Shown: piece by piece, positions 26,792 through 34,220 of the stretch
Layout: each line of letters starts with the position of its first letter
How positions within the stretch are numbered: position 1 is the first letter of the stretch
Assembly: GCF_019443745.1 (NCBI RefSeq)
Contig: NZ_CP050948.1
Span: forward strand, 4,654,001 to 4,718,000
Length of the DNA: 64,000 bases
Origin: Iamia sp. SCSIO 61187
GTDB lineage: Bacteria > Actinomycetota > Acidimicrobiia > Acidimicrobiales > Iamiaceae
Reading direction: 5' to 3'
Notes under the pieces: model-generated
What the model saw: only the letters and a program-made list of their open reading frames with translations
Database searches by the model: none
What the model was told of the DNA's origin: nothing
Made by a program: the position numbers and the translations under genes

Positions 26792-27559
26792 ATGGCCGAC
26801 GCCGAGGCAGGGATGACCCGGGCGAGGCTCGACGACCTGCGACGGTGGAACCTCGGGCTCACCGTCCTGCACCTGGCCCAGGCGGTCGCCGTCGTGGTGC
26901 TGGCCAGCGACTTCGCCGTCACGGTGACCTCGACCTTCCCGACCGGGCCGCCCGGCGCCGACGCACCCGCGCCGGAGGACCTCGTCGACATCCGCATCGG
27001 GTGGGCGGTCGCGGCCTTCCTCGGCCTCGCCGCCCTCGACCACCTCCTCACCGCGACCGTCGGGCGCCGCACCTACGAGGCCGACCTCGAGCGGGGGATC
27101 AACCGGTTCCGCTGGGTGGAGTACGCCTTCAGCGCCACCTTGATGATCGTCCTGATCGGCAGCTACAGCGGGATCACCGACATCACCGCCATCGTCGGCA
27201 TCGCCGGCGCCAACATCGCCATGATCCTCTTCGGGTGGCTGCAGGAGGAGGCGAACCCGCCCGGGCGGGCGACCCTCACCATGCGGCCGTTCTGGTTCGG
27301 GTGCGTGGCGGGGGCGGCCCCGTGGGTCGCCATCGTCGTGAACGTCGCCGGCGCCGACACGGTGCCGACCTTCGTCTACGGCATCGTCGTCGCCCAGTTC
27401 GTGTTCTTCATGAGCTTCGGGGTCAACCAGTGGCTGCAGTACCGAGGGGTCGGGCCCTGGTCGGACTACGCGTTCGGCGAGAAGGCGTACCTGGTGCTCA
27501 GCCTCGGGGCGAAGTCGGTGCTGGCCTGGCAGATCTTCGGCGGCTCGCTGGCCGGCTGA
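26792..27559 (+). CDS. Heliorhodopsin
   Basis: The 255-aa product has seven hydrophobic spans. The seventh ends with LVLSLGAKSVLAWQIFGG, where Lys241 is the retinal Schiff-base lysine, with Ser237 one turn before it. The third span carries the counterion Glu110 in RWVEYAFSATLMIVL, the heliorhodopsin pattern instead of the type-1 Asp. No pump motif (DTD-like) is present. Heliorhodopsins insert with inverted topology and are light sensors or regulators of partner proteins. TACCGT six bases before the ATG indicates leaderless transcription. No carotenoid or retinal genes are in the window, so chromophore supply must come from elsewhere. Confidence 0.93.
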   Translation: MADAEAGMTRARLDDLRRWNLGLTVLHLAQAVAVVVLASDFAVTVTSTFPTGPPGADAPAPEDLVDIRIGWAVAAFLGLAALDHLLTATVGRRTYEADLERGINRFRWVEYAFSATLMIVLIGSYSGITDITAIVGIAGANIAMILFGWLQEEANPPGRATLTMRPFWFGCVAGAAPWVAIVVNVAGADTVPTFVYGIVVAQFVFFMSFGVNQWLQYRGVGPWSDYAFGEKAYLVLSLGAKSVLAWQIFGGSLAG

Positions 27560-27617
27560 CCCGACCTGTCCGGCCACACCCTCCTGGTCGAGGGCGGGAT
27601 CGCAGGGGCCGCCGAGC

Positions 27618-27635
27618 GGCTCTCATAGGAGAGCC
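27618..27635 (+). terminator. Hairpin after heliorhodopsin
   Basis: GGCTCTC and GAGAGCC form a perfect 7-bp stem with a 4-nt loop 59 bp after the heliorhodopsin stop, followed by a pyrimidine-rich stretch. Confidence 0.45.
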
Positions 27636-27709
27636 ATCTCCTCCTACGCACCCCGTTCGCAGCGCGCCATGACCCGCTCGACGCACCGGGCCTCCGTCGC
27701 GCCGGACCG

Positions 27710-27905
27710 TCATCCGGCGCGGAGGACGATCGCGGGGGCGACCCGCCTCGCCATCCGAGCCGGCACGACGGCGGCGACGACGGCGAGAGCCACGGCTGCG
27801 ACGGCGGCGCCGACGAGCACCGGCCAGGGCGTCTCCGGGGCCTCGACGACGCCGATGCCGCGCGCGCGTCGACAGTGCTCGGGAGCGTCGCCTTCGGAGC
27901 TTGCG
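27710..27905 (-). pseudogene. C-terminal remnant of an FtsX/MacB-type ABC permease
   Basis: One minus-strand frame ending at the TGA at 27710 reads ETPWPVLVGAAVAAVALAVV, then AAVVPARMARRVAPAIVLRAG. This is the last membrane span plus the PAR-x-A-RRV..A..LR tail of FtsX-like permeases. Upstream of about 27905 the similarity is lost and no start is found. It is the only recognisable content of the 541-bp gap 27560-28100 apart from the hairpin at 27618; the stretch 27910-28100 shows nothing I can identify. Confidence 0.5.
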
Positions 27906-28100
27906 TGAGCCGTCGCACCCCTGGCCCATGTCCTTCAAGACGAGGTCGGCGTCGGCCGCGGTGACCTCGATGCCCCCAGGCCTGAGACCACAACGAGCTC
28001 GTGCTTCCGATCGCCTCGGTGCGCCGAGCTCGCGACCGACGACGGCGTTCGCTCGGTGACCGGTCCGACGCGGACCCTCCTTCGCTCTGACGCGTCGGGG

Positions 28101-28994
28101 TCAGCGGGCCGCCCGGGCAGCGTCGAGGTGGGCGTAGAAGAAGTTGCGCGTGAGATCGCTGATCTGGTCGGAGTGCTCGTAGTAGGGCACGTGGCCCTCT
28201 CCCTCCCACGTGACGAGGGCGGCGCGGAGCCCGGCGTCCTCGGCCGTGTCGCGCGTCGCCGTCGCCCAAGAGTACGGGACCAGTCCGTCGTTCGTGCCGT
28301 GGAAGAGGAGGGCGGGGGCGTCGCCGGGACCGACCGAGCCAGTGAAGATGACCGCACCCGAGAGCGACGCCGCAGCCCTGATGGCCGAGGAGTACCCCGG
28401 GTTCCCGCTGTTGCCCGGGACGGGCGTCGCGTAGCCGACGTTGAGGGCGGTGATCGCTCCCGCCGACGTGCCCGCCATGGCGATGCGGTTCGGGTCGATG
28501 CGGTAGCGGGAGGCGTAGCGACGGAAGAACCGGACCGCGGCCTGGGCGTCCTCGATGGCGTCGTAGATCGACTCGATGCAGGTCGCGTTGGGTTCCCTGC
28601 ACCCCTGCGGCGAGAGGCGGTAGGAGATCGATGCGGTCACGTACCCCCTGCGGGCGAAGCTGGTGGCCTGCTCGACGATCTCCCCGGACGTCTTGGACCC
28701 GGAGGAGAAGCCTCCGCCGTGCACCCAGATGATCAGGGGCCGGGCCGTCACCGTGTCGCCCGCGGGCTCGTAGAGGTCGAGCTTCAAGACCTTGGTCGCG
28801 CCCTGCTGGTCGACAGCCTGGCCGTAGGTGATGTCGGCGGTCTTGGTGACGTCGGCGACCACGGGGTCGCGGTACCGGAGGTTCCCTTCTCCCGGGGGGT
28901 AGGCGAGATCGCAGGACGTGGCGATGAGGGCGAGGGCGAGGGCCGCGACCAACACCTTGGCGAGGCTCCGGCGGCGCGCGGTCGAGGTGAGCAT
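28101..28994 (-). CDS. Secreted alpha/beta-hydrolase (BD-FAE/acetyl-esterase type)
   Basis: The ATG at 28994 lies six bases after TACGAT (leaderless type). The 297-aa product has a lipoprotein-like signal (LALALIATSCDLAYPP), then the HGGGF oxyanion motif, nucleophile AGTSAGAIT, the acid in FHGTNDGLVP and the His in GEGHVPYYEH. This fits exported carboxylesterases or dipeptidyl-peptidase-like esterases acting outside the membrane. Substrate unknown. Confidence 0.87.
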   Translation of the reverse strand: MLTSTARRRSLAKVLVAALALALIATSCDLAYPPGEGNLRYRDPVVADVTKTADITYGQAVDQQGATKVLKLDLYEPAGDTVTARPLIIWVHGGGFSSGSKTSGEIVEQATSFARRGYVTASISYRLSPQGCREPNATCIESIYDAIEDAQAAVRFFRRYASRYRIDPNRIAMAGTSAGAITALNVGYATPVPGNSGNPGYSSAIRAAASLSGAVIFTGSVGPGDAPALLFHGTNDGLVPYSWATATRDTAEDAGLRAALVTWEGEGHVPYYEHSDQISDLTRNFFYAHLDAARAAR

Positions 28995-29105
28995 GGCGAG
29001 ATCGTAAAGGCGGGGCCGACCGGGCGCCCGGGGACGAGACCGAAGCCTCGGCCACGTACCGCCCGTCGAGTTCGAGAGAACGCCCACGACCGTCACATCA
29101 ACCCC

Positions 29106-29249
29106 ATGACGACCCCGCCCAGGGCGACCAGCCCGCCACGGAACCCGGTGCGCTTCAGGCCCTGGTCGGTCGCGGCCGGACGGCGGTTCGATCGGGCCAC
29201 GATGGTGCGCCGCGACGTCGAGGTCTACGGGGCCGTGCTCCGCCGCTGA
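29106..29249 (+). CDS. Possible small basic protein (47 aa)
   Basis: The frame from ATG 29106 reads TPPRATSPPRNPVRFRPW, then GRRFDRATMVRRDVEVYGAVLRR. No Shine-Dalgarno precedes it. A 28-bp perfect palindrome 28 bp after its stop supports a transcript ending here. Family unknown. Confidence 0.35.
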   Translation: MTTPPRATSPPRNPVRFRPWSVAAGRRFDRATMVRRDVEVYGAVLRR

Positions 29250-29276
29250 CGAGAAGACGTCGGGGTCAGGGCGTCG

Positions 29277-29304
29277 CACCGCCCCGCCGTACGGCGGGGC
29301 GGTG
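29277..29304. terminator. 28-bp perfect palindrome
   Basis: CACCGCCCCGCCGT and its exact complement abut each other, giving 12-bp arms around GTAC. It marks the left side of the 29.3-32.1 kb patch. Confidence 0.55.
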
Positions 29305-29350
29305 CTCATGGATGCCGTCCGTGCGCCGATCCGTAGGGTCGGAGGACACC

Positions 29351-29566
29351 GTGACCAAGCGACTCATGCTGATCTACCCGGACGAACGCCCGACCGATGC
29401 ACCCGAGGTCGTGTGGATGCAGGATGCTGCCGACCTGGAGCTCGTCGTCGAGCGATTCCCTGGCGCGGTCGGCTACATCGACCTCGACGACGGTGACCTC
29501 GAGGTTCGCCCGGGGGCCGTCGACGTCGACACCATCCGGTCCCAGCTCGACCGCGTCATCCGCTGA
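29351..29566 (+). CDS. Hypothetical 71-aa protein, copy 1 of an inverted paralogous pair
   Basis: A GTG at 29351 follows GGAGGA at 29341-29346. The acidic product (LIYPDERPTDAPEVVW, LELVVERFPGAVGYIDLDDG) has no family I recognise. A diverged copy lies in opposite orientation at 31873-32073, and the DNA similarity continues about 40 bp past both stop codons. So the unit that duplicated was larger than the gene. Confidence 0.6.
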   Translation: MTKRLMLIYPDERPTDAPEVVWMQDAADLELVVERFPGAVGYIDLDDGDLEVRPGAVDVDTIRSQLDRVIR

Positions 29567-29705
29567 CCGAGCTCGCCCGCACGGGCACCCGGATCCGGTG
29601 CGCTCGGCGGACAGCCCAGGGGCCACTCCGGGCGGTTGACACCTGTCGTATGATCAGCCCTTTCGCGATTGCGAAGCCTCGTCGTACCAGTCTGCTGCCC
29701 TCGTC

Positions 29706-30002
29706 GTGTCGCCCCCGTCTCGCTCCTCAGATGAGCCGCGCTCCGCGTTCGGGGGGTCTGACGAGGCGCACAACTTCCGTCTGCATGACCTCGTCGCGAG
29801 CCGAACCCTCATCGACTCCAGCTGGTACCTGATCGGGCGGGCCGAGGGCATCCTGATGGAACGCCATCAGCTCACCGACGATCAGGCGTACGCGTGGCTC
29901 GTGCGCGCCGCTCAGGAGCTGGACAAGAGGCTTGTCGAGGTCGCAGCGCATGTCGCGCGAACTAGCCCTCCCGATGAGGTCGTGGTCGACCTGCGCGACT
30001 GA
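29706..30002 (+). CDS. ANTAR-domain RNA-binding antiterminator-like protein
   Basis: The 98-aa product (GTG start at 29706) consists of a short N-terminus and one ANTAR domain: LIGRAEGILMERHQLTDDQA, then YAWLVRAAQELDKRLVEVAAHV. ANTAR domains bind paired RNA hexaloops and prevent termination; most are fused to GAF or receiver domains. Here no sensor is attached. A decayed GAF-like fragment lies nearby on the other strand. The start is uncertain because there is no clear ribosome site. Confidence 0.8.
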   Translation: MSPPSRSSDEPRSAFGGSDEAHNFRLHDLVASRTLIDSSWYLIGRAEGILMERHQLTDDQAYAWLVRAAQELDKRLVEVAAHVARTSPPDEVVVDLRD

Positions 30003-30865
30003 GGGTACGTCGCCGTTCGGCGGACGGCAGCACATCGACTCGGCAACCTTCTCGCCCCCGTCGACGCGCCCGCTTCAGATCGGCGGTTGCCCTGGCCATC
30101 CGACGCGAGGGGGTCGCCGTGGCTCACACGCCTTGGGGGGTCGGACCGACCCGGGCCTCTGCTCCGCCCTCGCCGCCACCGCCTTCAAGTTTCGTGCTCG
30201 AGATGCTGGCGGAGACCAGGGGCCGCGAGCCGACTGAGCCGTGCCGGGTGTGATGTCCTCCCGTCGACAGACCGTGCGACCAGAGGCAGCGCCCGTGCTG
30301 ACAGCCCCCTCCGGGAGCAGCAGGTCAGGCTCGTCCATGAGCGCCTCCCCGTCCGGTCCCCACGACGGCAAGTCCACCGAGCCCCCGGTGGGCAGTGCCG
30401 TGAGCGTACGCCGGGCGCTCCTTCCACTTCAGCCCATGAGCCCGCCGACGCTACCCACATGGTCGTCTACAGCGGCGACCCCGATTGGATCTGCGCCGAG
30501 CCGGTGACGAGGGTGAACAACGGCATCGCCATGGCGACCCGCGCTGCCGCGGCCACCCAGTCCAGGACTTCGAAGCCGGGCTCTTCCTCGAGGTGCGCGA
30601 TACGTTCGCTCGTCGCTCGCCGATGATGGCCCGAGGGCACTCAAGACCCGGTGACGGGCAACGCTCGGCTGATCCGGCCGCAAGGTGTGAGCCAGGACGA
30701 CCCTGAGGAGCGGCCCCTGCGCCGTCGTCCGAAGCGGACGGGAGAGGGCAGGAGCAAGTACCACCTCCTCGACGCTCCCCCTGGCGCCGCCACGCCGCCG
30801 GAATGGTGTCAGCAAAGGGGGTGAGGATGCCTCGCCCGAGCAGGGGGTACCGGAGAGCTCCCGGT
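30003..30865. other. Gene-poor 860-bp stretch
   Basis: No frame on either strand looks like an intact gene: codon third positions are not GC-biased consistently and frames of up to 179 codons here have low-complexity content. The only recognisable piece is the GAF-like fragment at 30467-30628. The stretch lies between the ANTAR gene and the phosphoesterase, inside the region bounded by the inverted paralogs, and is probably decayed DNA. Confidence 0.5.
30467..30628 (-). pseudogene. GAF-domain-like fragment
   Basis: One minus-strand frame reads SERIAHLEEEPGFEVLDWVA, then AAARVAMAMPLFTLVTGSAQIQ and a stop. This follows the start of actinobacterial GAF sensors (ERIA.L...GF.VLD..A..A....P..LVT....Q). 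No start codon or remaining domain is found, and the frame is closed at 30467. It could be the lost sensor of a GAF-ANTAR protein, but it lies on the opposite strand to the ANTAR gene. Confidence 0.35.
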
Positions 30866-30882
30866 GCTTACCGTTGGTAAGC
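30866..30882 (+). promoter_or_regulatory. Hairpin touching the phosphoesterase start codon
   Basis: GCTTACC and GGTAAGC pair as a perfect 7-bp stem with a GTT loop, ending one base before the ATG at 30884 in place of a Shine-Dalgarno. TACCGT inside it could be a -10 for a short-leader transcript. An operator or a translation-blocking hairpin are both possible. Confidence 0.35.
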
Positions 30883-30883
30883 G

Positions 30884-31789
30884 ATGAAGCGATGGAACCC
30901 CTCTGTCCTCGCCACCTTGATCGTCCTGGTGCTCGGTGCATCGAGCCTCACGGGCTGCGAACCGGCACCTCCCTACGACGTCGCCGTGTTCGGGGACGTG
31001 CCGTACTCGGACTCCCTCGAGGCCGCCTACGACCGCATGATCGCCGACATCAACGCCTCGTCGGCCGTGTTCTCCACCCACCTCGGCGACTTCAAGAGCA
31101 GCTCAGCGCCTTGCACCGACGCCAACGTCATCGAGAACATCGGTCGGTTCGACTCGTTCGACGAGCCGCTCGTCTACACGCCGGGCGACAACGAGTGGCT
31201 CGATTGCGGCTCATCGCGAGACGATCGTCTCCGCCGACTCCGCGAGCTCGTCTTTCGAAGCACTGGCACCACGTCGCGAGGTCGCACCACACGGTCGCTT
31301 GCCTCACAGGCCGAGTCCGGCTACCCGGAGAACGCGCGGTGGTCGCACGCCACGATCACCTTCGTCACCCTCCACGTCGTGGGCGGCGGTGACGACCAGA
31401 GCCGCTCCCAAGGGCGGGCCCGTCGCGCAGCGACGATCACATGGCTTCGCGACGCGTTCAGGGCCGCTCGCGATGCTGGCCACGAGGGGGTCGTCCTCCT
31501 CTCCCAGGACAGCGCCTACAACGCAGACGGAACGATCTCATCTTCGTACCGAGACCTGGCTGACGCCGTACGGGCCGAGACGCTTGCCTTCTCGGGCCAG
31601 GTGCTGTGGATGCAGGGTGACGGCCACACCTTCCGAGTCGACCAGCCGATGCGCGACGGCAGCGGCGACATCGTGACGAGGTTCCGACGAGTGCAGGTCG
31701 AGGGCGAGAGCAAGGTGAGCTACGTATCGCTGCGCGTGACCCCCGGGTCTGACCAGGTCTTCTCCATCACCCTCTCCCGGCGCTACTGA
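30884..31789 (+). CDS. Calcineurin-like metallophosphoesterase lipoprotein
   Basis: The 301-aa product has a lipoprotein signal ending SSLTGCEPAP (Cys25). Metallophosphoesterase blocks follow: VAVFGDVPYSD (Asp38), STHLGDFKSS (GD 68-69), YTPGDNEWLD (Asn) and a late WMQGDGHTFRVDQ in the usual GHxH region. The last motif has GDGH, a variation on the usual pattern. It should act outside the membrane on phosphoesters; the substrate is unknown. Codon use is less GC-extreme than neighbours, consistent with the accessory character of this patch. Confidence 0.8.
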   Translation: MKRWNPSVLATLIVLVLGASSLTGCEPAPPYDVAVFGDVPYSDSLEAAYDRMIADINASSAVFSTHLGDFKSSSAPCTDANVIENIGRFDSFDEPLVYTPGDNEWLDCGSSRDDRLRRLRELVFRSTGTTSRGRTTRSLASQAESGYPENARWSHATITFVTLHVVGGGDDQSRSQGRARRAATITWLRDAFRAARDAGHEGVVLLSQDSAYNADGTISSSYRDLADAVRAETLAFSGQVLWMQGDGHTFRVDQPMRDGSGDIVTRFRRVQVEGESKVSYVSLRVTPGSDQVFSITLSRRY

Positions 31790-31872
31790 TCCCATCGCAG
31801 CGAGCGGTCGAGCAGACATGTGCGGGCTGACCCCGGTGCCCGGATCCGGTGCCCCGCGTCGGGTGAGCTTGG

Positions 31873-32073
31873 TCAGCGGATGACGCCGATGAGCTGGGTC
31901 CATGTGGTGTCGACATCGGCGGCCCCCGGGCCGACCTCGAGGTCACCGTCGTCGAGGTCGAAGCGGCCGACCGTGCCAGGGAATCGTTCGACGACGAGCT
32001 CGAGGCCCCCACCGTCGGGAATCCGCACGACTTCGGGTGCATCGGTCGGGCGTTCGTCTGCGTAGATCAGCAC
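31873..32073 (-). CDS. Hypothetical protein, copy 2 of the inverted paralogous pair
   Basis: Clearly homologous to the 29351-29566 product (ADERPTDAPEVVRIP, LELVVERFPGTVGRFDLDDG, DVDTTWTQLIGVIR). The GTG start used by copy 1 is replaced here (CACCGTGACC versus CACCAGACC, with a one-base loss), so translation would have to begin at GTG 32073 or at a far-upstream ATG at 32151. It may be a degenerating copy. Confidence 0.45.
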   Translation of the reverse strand: MLIYADERPTDAPEVVRIPDGGGLELVVERFPGTVGRFDLDDGDLEVGPGAADVDTTWTQLIGVIR

Positions 32074-32229
32074 GTGTCGCTTGGTCTGGTGTCCTTCGAC
32101 CCTCGCCGTGCTCGTGCCTCGTCGAGCGGGGTGGCCGCCACAGTCGGCCACTGCTCTTCCCTGTTCAGTACGCTCATCGTGTTCGCACCCTTTCGTTGTG
32201 TCGCATGGCTTTGCGGGGTGCGGCAGCCA

Positions 32230-32302
32230 GGGTCGCTAGCTCAACTGGCAGAGCATCGGGCTTTTAACCCGCTGGTTCAGGGTTCGAGTCCCTGGCGACC
32301 CA
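32230..32302 (+). tRNA. tRNA-Lys (anticodon TTT)
   Basis: Acceptor arms GGGTCGC and GCGACCC pair perfectly; the D arm is GCTC/GAGC; the anticodon loop CTTTTAA gives TTT (Lys); the T arm is CAGGG TTCGAGT CCCTG; the discriminator is A. CCA is not encoded. The next gene's GTG begins one base after the tRNA end. Confidence 0.95.
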
Positions 32303-32303
32303 C

Positions 32304-33560
32304 GTGGACGTGATCGTGGTGGGCGGGGGCATCGTCGGGCTGGCCACCGCCCACCAGATCCTCCGGGCTGCGCCCGACAGCCGGGTCACCGTGCTCGAGA
32401 AGGAGTCCGAGGTCGGGCGGCACCAGAGCTCCCACAATTCCGGCGTCCTCCATGCCGGCATCTACTACGCGCCGGGGTCGCTCAAGGCCAAGCTGTGCCA
32501 CGCCGGGCGGGAGGAGCTGGAGCGGTTCGCCGACGAGCACGGCGTGCCCCGGCGCCGCACGGGCAAGCTGGTCGTCGCCCTCGGCCCCGAGGAGGACGCC
32601 GCCCTCGACGCCCTCGCCGCCCGGGCCCGGGCCAACGGGGTGCCGGGCCTCCGGACGGTGACGGCGGCCGAGATCCGGGAGATCGAGCCCCACGCCGCCG
32701 GCCACCGCGGCCTCCACTCCCCCGTCACCGGCGTCATCGACTTCCTCGCCGTGTGCCGGGCGCTCGTCGACGAGGTCGAGGCCGCCGGCTGCGTCGTCCG
32801 CACCGGCCACCGGGTGACCGCCATCGCCGAGGACAAGGGCGGCGTCACCGTGACCGCCGAACGTTGGACGGGAGCCGCATCATCCTGCGGCATCCCGTCC
32901 AACGTTGGCGGGGTGGGCGGGCGGCGAGGCGACGTGGGGGAGGTGCGGGCCGACCTGGTCGTCACCTGCGGTGGGCTGCAGGCCGACCGGCTGGCGGCGC
33001 TGACGCTCCCCCCGGGGAGCCGGGTCGTGCCCTTCCGCGGGTCCTACCTGCGGCTGCGGCCCGACGCCGCCCGCCTGGTGCAGGGCAACCTGTACCCCGT
33101 CCCCGACCCCCGCTTCCCGTTCCTCGGCGTGCACTTCACCCGGCGGATCGACGACGAGGTGTGGGCCGGGCCCAACGCCCTCCTGGCCCTCGGCCGAGAG
33201 GCCTACGACCGCCGTCCCGTGGCCCGCGACCTGGTCGAGGTGGCCCGCTTCGGCGGCTCCTGGCGCCTGGCCGCCCGCCACGTCGGGACCGGCGCCCGCG
33301 AGCTGCTCGACGAGCGGCTGCGGGGCCGGTACCTGCGCCGCATGCAGGCCTACCTGCCCGAGCTGCGGGCCGAGGACGTGGAGCCGGGACCGTCGGGCAT
33401 CCGGGCCCAGCTGGTGGACCGGCGGGGCACCCTCGTCGACGACTTCGTGACGAGCCGCTCGGCCCGAGCGATCCACCTGCTGAACGCGCCGTCGCCGGCC
33501 GCCACCGCGTCGCTCGCCATCGGTCGGATGCTCGCCGGCCAGGTCCTCGGCGACCGGTGA
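32304..33560 (+). CDS. FAD-dependent L-2-hydroxyglutarate oxidase-like protein
   Basis: The 418-aa product has an N-terminal dinucleotide fold (DVIVVGGGIVGLATAHQIL), the LhgO signature GRHQSSHNSGVLHAGIYY, VTCGGLQADRLA and a C-terminal substrate/FAD segment (GPSGIRAQLVDRRGTLVDDF). LhgO/L2HGDH enzymes oxidise L-2-hydroxyglutarate to 2-oxoglutarate with electrons to the membrane quinone pool. Between residues 186 and about 202 a hairpin insertion adds RWTGAASSCGIPSNVG, which relatives should lack. The GTG start is one base after tRNA-Lys, so tRNA 3' processing would leave almost no leader. Confidence 0.87.
   Translation: MDVIVVGGGIVGLATAHQILRAAPDSRVTVLEKESEVGRHQSSHNSGVLHAGIYYAPGSLKAKLCHAGREELERFADEHGVPRRRTGKLVVALGPEEDAALDALAARARANGVPGLRTVTAAEIREIEPHAAGHRGLHSPVTGVIDFLAVCRALVDEVEAAGCVVRTGHRVTAIAEDKGGVTVTAERWTGAASSCGIPSNVGGVGGRRGDVGEVRADLVVTCGGLQADRLAALTLPPGSRVVPFRGSYLRLRPDAARLVQGNLYPVPDPRFPFLGVHFTRRIDDEVWAGPNALLALGREAYDRRPVARDLVEVARFGGSWRLAARHVGTGARELLDERLRGRYLRRMQAYLPELRAEDVEPGPSGIRAQLVDRRGTLVDDFVTSRSARAIHLLNAPSPAATASLAIGRMLAGQVLGDR
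32860..32906. repeat. In-frame hairpin element inside the FAD-oxidase gene
   Basis: AACGTTGGACGGGAGCCGCA and its complement (with one extra T) flank a 6-nt loop, 47 bp in all. It disrupts the otherwise conserved spacing before the VTCGGLQADRL motif without shifting the frame. Size and architecture match the intergenic hairpins of this window. Confidence 0.7.
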
Positions 33561-33680
33561 GCCGACCGACCACGGCGGGCTCGTGCGGCCGTCACGGGAC
33601 GAGACCGCCCACTCCTCGCCGCACGACGGCGACGACGGGGCGACGGCGACGACCGGGCGCCGGCGCCGGGGGCGACGGGG

Positions 33681-34112
33681 CTACGGGGTGCGGTCCGGGA
33701 ACGAGTGGTGCTCGTGGGTCACGACCCACCGCCCCGACCGCTTCTCCAGCCCGACGGTGAGGCGCAGCCTCTGGTGGGGGTGGGCGGCGACCTCGGACGC
33801 CGGGCCGCACCGCAGCAGGGCCCAGGCGAAGGCGACCGTGTCGCCCACGGTCACGTCCAGCTCCACCAGCTCGAACACGCCGTCGCCGGACTGCCACTCG
33901 AGGAACGGCGGCCACGTCGCCCGGTAGGCGTCGCGACCCCGCACGCCCGCGTCGGGCGGCGGGACGTCGAACATCACGATGTCGTCGGCGTGGCCGGCCA
34001 GCACCCCGGCGAGGTCGGCCTCCTGCACGGCGGTGAACCACCGCTCCAGCAGGATGCGCACCTGTTCCTCGTCGGTCGTCGCGGTCGTCGTGTCCACGGG
34101 GGTGGTCGTCAT
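33681..34112 (-). CDS. SnoaL/DUF4440-like NTF2 protein
   Basis: The ATG at 34112 has GAGGAGG upstream. The 143-aa product shows VRILLERWFTAVQEADLAGVL, HADDIVMFDVPPP, VRGRDAYRATWPPFLEW and RWVVTHEHHSFP, the NTF2-like fold of DUF4440/SnoaL_3 proteins. Such proteins occur as stand-alone ligand-binding or isomerase-like units. It is divergent from the SOS-box gene. Confidence 0.82.
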   Translation of the reverse strand: MTTTPVDTTTATTDEEQVRILLERWFTAVQEADLAGVLAGHADDIVMFDVPPPDAGVRGRDAYRATWPPFLEWQSGDGVFELVELDVTVGDTVAFAWALLRCGPASEVAAHPHQRLRLTVGLEKRSGRWVVTHEHHSFPDRTP

Positions 34113-34184
34113 GGTGCCTCCTCGGGGTCGGTGTCCTCTCCCGTACCGACGGGGCCGCCCGCCGATCCCCATCGGACCGGGCCC

Positions 34185-34215
34185 TTGCCAGACCGCCATG
34201 GCGAACGTATGTTCG
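34185..34215 (+). promoter_or_regulatory. SOS (LexA) box overlapping a leaderless promoter
   Basis: CGAACGTATGTTCG at 34202-34215 matches the actinobacterial/Gram-positive LexA consensus CGAACRNRYGTTYG at every position. The -35 TTGCCA (34185-34190), a 17-bp spacer, the -10 TATGTT (34208-34213, inside the box) and seven bases to the ATG at 34221 form a complete promoter. LexA bound here would block RNA polymerase directly. Confidence 0.85.
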
Positions 34216-34220
34216 CTCTC

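Noticed and set aside
27669-27908. 79-codon plus-strand frame in the gap after heliorhodopsin
   Set aside because: Low-complexity Ala/Thr/Arg translation, antisense to the permease remnant.
29636-29654. Sigma-70-like promoter (TTGACA and TATGAT) before the ANTAR gene
   Set aside because: The two hexamers are only 7 bp apart, too close to act together.
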